From Candidatus Opimibacter skivensis (GTDB taxonomy: Bacteria > Bacteroidota > Bacteroidia > Chitinophagales > Saprospiraceae): a stretch of DNA of 64,000 bases. Below are positions 60,139 through 64,000 of this stretch, piece by piece. A program made the translations under genes and the position numbers. The stretch is taken from NCBI GenBank assembly GCA_016722045.1, contig JADKGY010000001.1, positions 558,001 to 622,000 on the forward strand, written 5' to 3'. Position 1 is the stretch's first letter, and each line of letters starts with the position of its first letter. The notes beneath the pieces are model-generated. The model did no database searches. It was not told the origin of the DNA and saw only the letters and a program-made list of their open reading frames with translations.

Positions 60139-61233
60139 ATGGCTATCGACAACAACAAAATAGTAACTGCTTTAAGTACGGTCAAGGACCCGATCACCGG
60201 CCAGGACATCATCAGCAGAAGGATGATCTCTGATCTAAAGATCCATGACAATCAGGTTCAGTTTCATCTTGCAACAGCCGAATTGCCTGAAGCACAAAAA
60301 TCAAGTTTGAATTTTGCATGCATCGAAGCTATCCAGTCTGTTTATCCGGATGCCGATGTTCATATTCATATGCAACGCGGTGAAAAAGTATCTGCAAAAC
60401 AAGGCCCTTTACCACATGTAAAAAATATAATTGCAGTAGCATCTGGTAAAGGTGGTGTTGGAAAAAGTACAATATCTGTTAATCTCGCATTAGGTCTTCA
60501 AAAATTAGGATTCAAAACAGGCTTGCTTGATGCCGATCTCTATGGCCCTTCTGCCCCTACAATGTTAGGCCTACAAGGTGAGAAACCAAAAATCCAGGTG
60601 GTGCATGGCGAACATAAAATCGTTCCGCTGGAAGCATTCGGAATGCCCGTCATGTCGATCGGATTTGTAGTCGAACCTGAACAGGCAGTGATACTACGTG
60701 GACCCAGACTGGCAGGAATCATCAAACAATTTATCGGTGATACGTTATGGCCAGCACTTGATTATCTCATCATCGATCTGCCTCCCGGAACAGGTGATAT
60801 ACAATTGACGCTTGTCCAGACTGTACCTCTTACAGGAGCCATCATTGTGACAACACCACAAGAACTTTCAGTAGTCGATGCAGTGAAAGCGATGAACATG
60901 TTTTTGCTCGAATCACTGAATGTCCCTATTCTTGGTGTGGTTGAAAACATGTCCTGGTTCACACCTGCAGAACTGCCGGACAACAAATACCTGATATTTG
61001 GAAGTGGCGGAGGAGAAAAATTGGCAGCACTCGGACATACAAAGTTATTAGCCCAGATCCCTCTTGTCCAGTCCGTTCGTGAATATGGCGATACTGGTAA
61101 ACCGGCAGTACTTCAGACTGAATCTGGTGACTTACAAGCGCGATTCCTGAGTTTGGCCAAAGCTCTCCACGAACAAACGACATTGAGAAATGAGCAGATA
61201 GCACCTACGAAGATGGTGGAGATGAAAGCTTGA
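60139..61233 (+). CDS. Mrp/NBP35-family Fe-S carrier ATPase
   Basis: The protein has 364 residues. N-terminal MIP18/DUF59 domain (IVTALSTVKDPITGQDII), then a deviant Walker A IAVASGKGGVGKSTISVNL (~99-117), GLLDADLYGPSAPTMLG and LIIDLPPGTGDIQLTL. The usual C-terminal CxxC near ENMSxF is replaced by VVENMSWFTPAELPDNKYLIFG, the form seen in Bacteroidota, so the metal site may be built differently. It loads or carries Fe-S clusters. The NifU-domain gene follows 31 nt later, supporting an Fe-S role. Confidence 0.88.
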   Translation: MAIDNNKIVTALSTVKDPITGQDIISRRMISDLKIHDNQVQFHLATAELPEAQKSSLNFACIEAIQSVYPDADVHIHMQRGEKVSAKQGPLPHVKNIIAVASGKGGVGKSTISVNLALGLQKLGFKTGLLDADLYGPSAPTMLGLQGEKPKIQVVHGEHKIVPLEAFGMPVMSIGFVVEPEQAVILRGPRLAGIIKQFIGDTLWPALDYLIIDLPPGTGDIQLTLVQTVPLTGAIIVTTPQELSVVDAVKAMNMFLLESLNVPILGVVENMSWFTPAELPDNKYLIFGSGGGEKLAALGHTKLLAQIPLVQSVREYGDTGKPAVLQTESGDLQARFLSLAKALHEQTTLRNEQIAPTKMVEMKA

Positions 61234-61264
61234 GTCTGAAAAGAAAGGGTACTTTTACACGACA

Positions 61265-61525
61265 ATGTCCGACCTGGAAAAAACCCACCTACTTCATCAA
61301 ATCGAACTGGCTTTAGATGACGTAAGGCCGCATCTGGCTGTCGATGGTGGCGATGTAGCTGTTGTAGAGTTAACAGAAGAGATGACATTGAAAGTACGTT
61401 GGATGGGTGCGTGCGAATCCTGTTCCATGTCAGCTATGACAATGAGAGCCGGCGTCGAGCAAATTGTAAAAGCAAGATTGCCACAAATCCTCTCGGTGAT
61501 CGCCATCAATAGCCTTAAATCCTGA
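61265..61525 (+). CDS. NifU C-terminal-domain scaffold protein
   Basis: This 86-residue protein is a single NifU C-terminal domain: HLAVDGGDVAVVELTEEMTLKVRWMGACESCSMSAMTMRAGVEQIVKARLP, shown in part. Its C-E-S-C is the Fe-S scaffold site. It supplies clusters to target proteins and sits between mrp and pyrF. The stop is 1 nt before the pyrF ATG. Confidence 0.9.
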   Translation: MSDLEKTHLLHQIELALDDVRPHLAVDGGDVAVVELTEEMTLKVRWMGACESCSMSAMTMRAGVEQIVKARLPQILSVIAINSLKS

Positions 61526-61526
61526 A

Positions 61527-62324
61527 ATGTTGAAGACCAGAGAATACCTCTCTCAGTTCATACACGAACGAAAGACGGTGCTGACTATTGGATTAGACAC
61601 TGATTCTGCAAAAATTCCTTCAATCCTTAAGGGTGATGTTCTGGCTTTCAATAAAGAAATCATCGACGCGACTCACGATCTCTGTGTTTCCTATAAATTG
61701 AATTTTGCGTTTTATGAATCACTTGGTGCCTTAGGATGGGATATTCTTGAAAAAACAATTGAGTTGATTCCTTCTACACACCTGATCATAGCAGATGCAA
61801 AAAGAGGTGATATCGGAAACACATCCGAAATGTATGCACGGGCAGTTTATGATTTGCTGGGATGTGATGCGATCACAGTAAGTCCTTATATGGGTAGCGA
61901 TAGTGTAAAACCTTTTTTCAGGGATGGAAAATGGGTCATCATACTTGCCCTCACTTCAAATGAAGGTAGTGCTGATTTCCAGCAGCAGGAATTGAAGAGT
62001 GGTAAAAAATTACACCAGCAGGTGATGGAGACATCATCTCGATGGGGTAGTGCGGACAATACTATGTATGTCCTGGGCGCAACACATCCTTCAGAAATAA
62101 AATCAATCAGAGAAAAATATCCTGAACATTTTTTTCTTGTTCCCGGAGTCGGTGCACAGGGCGGAGATCTTGATGCCATATGTGAAGCGGGAATGAATCA
62201 TCAGGGTGGATTGCTAATCAATGCCTCGAGGAGTATTTTGTATGCAGGTCATGGACGTGATTTTGCTGAACTGGGAAGGCGTGAGGCACAGCGGTTAAAT
62301 AAAGTGATGAAAAACTATTTTTAA
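61527..62324 (+). CDS. pyrF: Orotidine 5'-phosphate decarboxylase (type 2)
   Basis: The protein has 265 residues. Final step of UMP synthesis. The catalytic block is IIADAKRGDIGNTSEMYARAVYD (Asp-Lys-...-Asp), preceded by LNFAFYESLGALGWDILEKTI. Phosphate-binding and closing motifs are VSPYMGSDSVKPF and VPGVGAQGGDL. The N-terminus (FIHERKTVLTIGLDTD) and length are those of the longer type 2 enzymes. The Met follows the NifU-domain stop almost directly. A complete enzyme. Confidence 0.95.
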   Translation: MLKTREYLSQFIHERKTVLTIGLDTDSAKIPSILKGDVLAFNKEIIDATHDLCVSYKLNFAFYESLGALGWDILEKTIELIPSTHLIIADAKRGDIGNTSEMYARAVYDLLGCDAITVSPYMGSDSVKPFFRDGKWVIILALTSNEGSADFQQQELKSGKKLHQQVMETSSRWGSADNTMYVLGATHPSEIKSIREKYPEHFFLVPGVGAQGGDLDAICEAGMNHQGGLLINASRSILYAGHGRDFAELGRREAQRLNKVMKNYF

Positions 62325-62335
62325 AAATCTAATCT

Positions 62336-62343
62336 TACTTTTG
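62336..62343 (+). promoter_or_regulatory. TAnnTTTG element 4 nt before a lipoprotein start
   Basis: TACTTTTG fits the -7 consensus but lies only 4 nt before ATG 62348, so transcription would begin at or near the start codon. It implies a leaderless mRNA, or a chance match. Confidence 0.3.
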
Positions 62344-62347
62344 AAAA

Positions 62348-62908
62348 ATGACAGAATTAAAACCTAATTTACGTAGCAGGAATATACAATGGCTGATGCC
62401 AGTGCTGATGCTTACACTGATTATATTCTATAACTGTAAGTTTGATTCTTCAAAACATTCAGGCACAGATAGCACAGCAGAAGCGGTTTCAAATCCGGAT
62501 CCTCAAAAATCACAAGACGAGAAACCGACGACCTTTCTGAATGTCACAAAAATAGCAAAGCAACCAAAAGATGTTGTCGATGCTTATCTGGGCGCTCCAA
62601 ATTTTCATGAAACCATAAGCCCATCAAACGCCCCTTGTCCGTGTGAAAAATATTCATACAAAGAGAGTAATATTGATATAGTGTTTATGAACAACAAAGC
62701 CGACTGGATTACCGTATACAAAATGAATGAAATAAAATACGACAGCACCAGTATTCTTGATGCACTTGGCTTAAAACATACAAAACCCTTTATGCAGGAT
62801 GATTACGTCATGAAATGGAACGATTTCGATGGGTATGATCAGTTGAGTGCTTTCGGAGATGGTAAAGGTAATCTCTCATATATTTTTCTAAAAGCAATTA
62901 CACATTGA
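62348..62908 (+). CDS. Hypothetical lipoprotein
   Basis: This 186-residue protein has an N-terminal signal (RNIQWLMPVLMLTLIIFYNC) with a lipobox at Cys30 (IFYNC). A low-complexity, Ser/Thr/Asp-rich stretch is followed by a ~110-residue domain: FLNVTKIAKQPKDVVDAYLGAPN, APCPCEKYSYKESNIDIVFMNNKADWITVY. It resembles short lipoproteins whose mature domain may be SmpA/BamE-like in arrangement, but I cannot confirm this. Next to pyrF and in line with a similar lipoprotein downstream. Confidence 0.6.
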   Translation: MTELKPNLRSRNIQWLMPVLMLTLIIFYNCKFDSSKHSGTDSTAEAVSNPDPQKSQDEKPTTFLNVTKIAKQPKDVVDAYLGAPNFHETISPSNAPCPCEKYSYKESNIDIVFMNNKADWITVYKMNEIKYDSTSILDALGLKHTKPFMQDDYVMKWNDFDGYDQLSAFGDGKGNLSYIFLKAITH

Positions 62909-62989
62909 AATAATCTCAACTTAACTATTCAGTCATCTTATATAAGCTATTTAGTCCTGAATGACCTGACAAAATTAAAATTTAGAGTG

Positions 62990-62997
62990 TAGCTTTG
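62990..62997 (+). promoter_or_regulatory. Candidate -7 element for the last lipoprotein gene
   Basis: TAGCTTTG fits TAnnTTTG and lies 22 nt before ATG 63020, a reasonable distance. No obvious TTG -33. Confidence 0.4.
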
Positions 62998-63019
62998 GCT
63001 TATCTAATTCATATCTGAA

Positions 63020-64000
63020 ATGAAAAAGATTTTTCTGGCTTGTTTCATCATTTCATGCTTTAATCTGGCATGCACTTCGAATTCTAAAGACAATAATACT
63101 TCCCAAAACTCTTCTCAACAAGATATTGAAAAGGGAAAACAAATCGAAAGCGGGTCTGCATCAAAACCTACTGTCCTGAAACTTATAAAACATCAGGTCA
63201 TGGACACGGAAGGTACAGGCATGGTAGCTTCCACATACCTATTGCCTGAAGACTGGACGGTACAAGACAAATTATACTGGGAATATCGGGACGCAACTGT
63301 TCCCATTCGATTTCAGTCATTGATGAAGAATGGTGATGGTACATTGCAGATCCATATCTATCCCGATGTGCGGGCTTCCTGGTACACCGGTCCCTCAGGC
63401 ACAAATGGATACAGACCACCATCTGATATCATCACAGGCATGAAAGATTTAATCAAGACAGAACGTAAAGGAAAAAATATAACCTATGTGAGTCAGAAAA
63501 TTTTATCTGATGCAGACAATCACAATCCGTCAGCAAGACAAAAATCCCAGTCCGGTGTGATCAACATAGAGTATGATGACAATGGCCAAACGTATGAAGA
63601 GGAATTTTATGGAAGACTTGATATTTCGGATGTTGTCACCCCCACAGTTTATGGCAATTCTGAAGCCATCATATGGGGTGCAAGTGGACTTGTATCTTTC
63701 AGCGCACCTAAAGGAAAACTGGAGGAATCTCGTAAAATAGCACAGACAGTTTCTTCATCAGCGAGATTGACAAAACCATTTTACAATAAGCTTGCACAGG
63801 TGTTGAAGATATTGTCTGATCAGACCTATGCGCAGATCTACCAGGCAGGACAAATCAGCAGGATCATCAGCCAGACCAATGATCAGATGATCGCCAATAT
63901 AGATGCCAGCTACAGACAAAGCCAACAATCTGCTGAACGGTCAAATGCACAGTTCAGTGATTATATAAGAGGTGTTGATCATTACTCGGACGCAGGGTCT
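63020..64000 (+). CDS. Hypothetical lipoprotein, 5' part only (runs off the window)
   Basis: An open frame of 327 codons from ATG 63020 reaches the last base without a stop. The start MKKIFLACFIISCFNLAC has a lipobox at Cys18. After a Ser/Asn/Gln-rich linker (SKDNNTSQNSSQQDIE) comes a domain with HQVMDTEGTGMVASTYLLPEDWTVQDKLYWEY, YPDVRASWYTGPSGTNGYRPP and IIWGASGLVSFSAPKGKLEESRKI. From ~270 the chain is Gln/Ser-rich and helical (QIYQAGQISRIISQTNDQMIANIDASYRQSQ). No family recognised. The lipoprotein nature and length are clear; the C-terminus is missing. Confidence 0.7.
   Translation, partial: MKKIFLACFIISCFNLACTSNSKDNNTSQNSSQQDIEKGKQIESGSASKPTVLKLIKHQVMDTEGTGMVASTYLLPEDWTVQDKLYWEYRDATVPIRFQSLMKNGDGTLQIHIYPDVRASWYTGPSGTNGYRPPSDIITGMKDLIKTERKGKNITYVSQKILSDADNHNPSARQKSQSGVINIEYDDNGQTYEEEFYGRLDISDVVTPTVYGNSEAIIWGASGLVSFSAPKGKLEESRKIAQTVSSSARLTKPFYNKLAQVLKILSDQTYAQIYQAGQISRIISQTNDQMIANIDASYRQSQQSAERSNAQFSDYIRGVDHYSDAGS

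Noticed and set aside
1..64000. Prophage or integrated element
   Set aside because: S74 domains and repeats resemble phage tail parts, but no capsid, terminase, integrase or att repeats were found and the tRNA genes have no repeated 3' ends nearby.

Overview
The window looks like a chromosomal segment of a Bacteroidota bacterium, most likely from the Saprospiria/Chitinophagia side. The evidence is indirect but consistent. Several proteins end in type IX secretion (T9SS) C-terminal sorting domains (19353-20777, 21931-23979, 41392-42375, 56965-58476). Many lipoproteins carry Cys lipoboxes, the class Ia ribonucleotide reductase is of the eukaryote-like type, genes have weak Shine-Dalgarno signals, and several starts have Bacteroidota-type TAnnTTTG -7 elements in front of them. 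Base composition is moderate to low GC and even throughout. I saw no transposase, integrase, phage structural block or CRISPR array.

Layout. 1-2719: a cut-off LOG-family gene and two ATP-grasp ligases coupled by ATGA overlaps, a candidate small-molecule pathway. 2864-6548 (minus): YcaQ-type DNA glycosylase, MscS channel, tRNA-Ser and tyrS. 6672-10324: a LolC/E-like permease, a membrane-anchored HExxH protein, a spacer packed with hairpins, and corA. 10325-14457: long leader, nrdB, nrdA and a terminator. 14526-21468: an orphan antitoxin-like gene, four tandem TlpA-like genes (the first broken), a secreted peptidylarginine-deiminase-like enzyme, a PKD/T9SS protein and a YceI protein. 21469-27683: long perfect hairpins, two DUF4331 paralogues and a polytopic membrane protein. 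27977-32587: TrmH-family methyltransferase, an outer-membrane barrel, rimO and two membrane proteins. 32604-38094: two giant repeat proteins with S74 intramolecular-chaperone ends. 38214-46005: tRNA-Gly, M16 protease, a T9SS protein, mutS and a BON-LysM protein. 46262-51200 (minus): xseBA, sucC and a DUF255 thioredoxin-like lipoprotein. 51322-56868: thrA-thrC behind an attenuator-like terminator, then a frameshifted purM. 56965-64000: an M43 protease, then mdh, a PRXL2-like peroxiredoxin, mrp, a NifU-domain protein, pyrF and two lipoproteins, the last running off the end.

How the genes fit together. Core metabolism is represented by dNTP synthesis, threonine synthesis, purine and pyrimidine steps, malate dehydrogenase and succinyl-CoA synthetase. 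Fe-S and redox functions appear as Mrp and a NifU domain, and DNA repair as MutS, exonuclease VII and a YcaQ-type glycosylase. The accessory part is mostly envelope and secreted: T9SS cargo, redox lipoproteins, proteases and giant fibres.

The most unusual feature is in the spacers. Many contain short tandem arrays with an exact 7-nt period, with a different heptamer in different spacers. Several arrays begin inside the stop codon or the last codons of a gene. They sit alongside triloop palindromes, a dispersed hairpin repeat, 61-bp direct repeats, and two perfect inverted repeats with 28- and 31-bp arms. Other points to check are the LOG/ATP-grasp operon, the deaminase-like enzyme, the TlpA series with its active-site deletion, the purM frameshift, the thr leader, and a TyrRS in which the first His of the HIGH motif is Thr.
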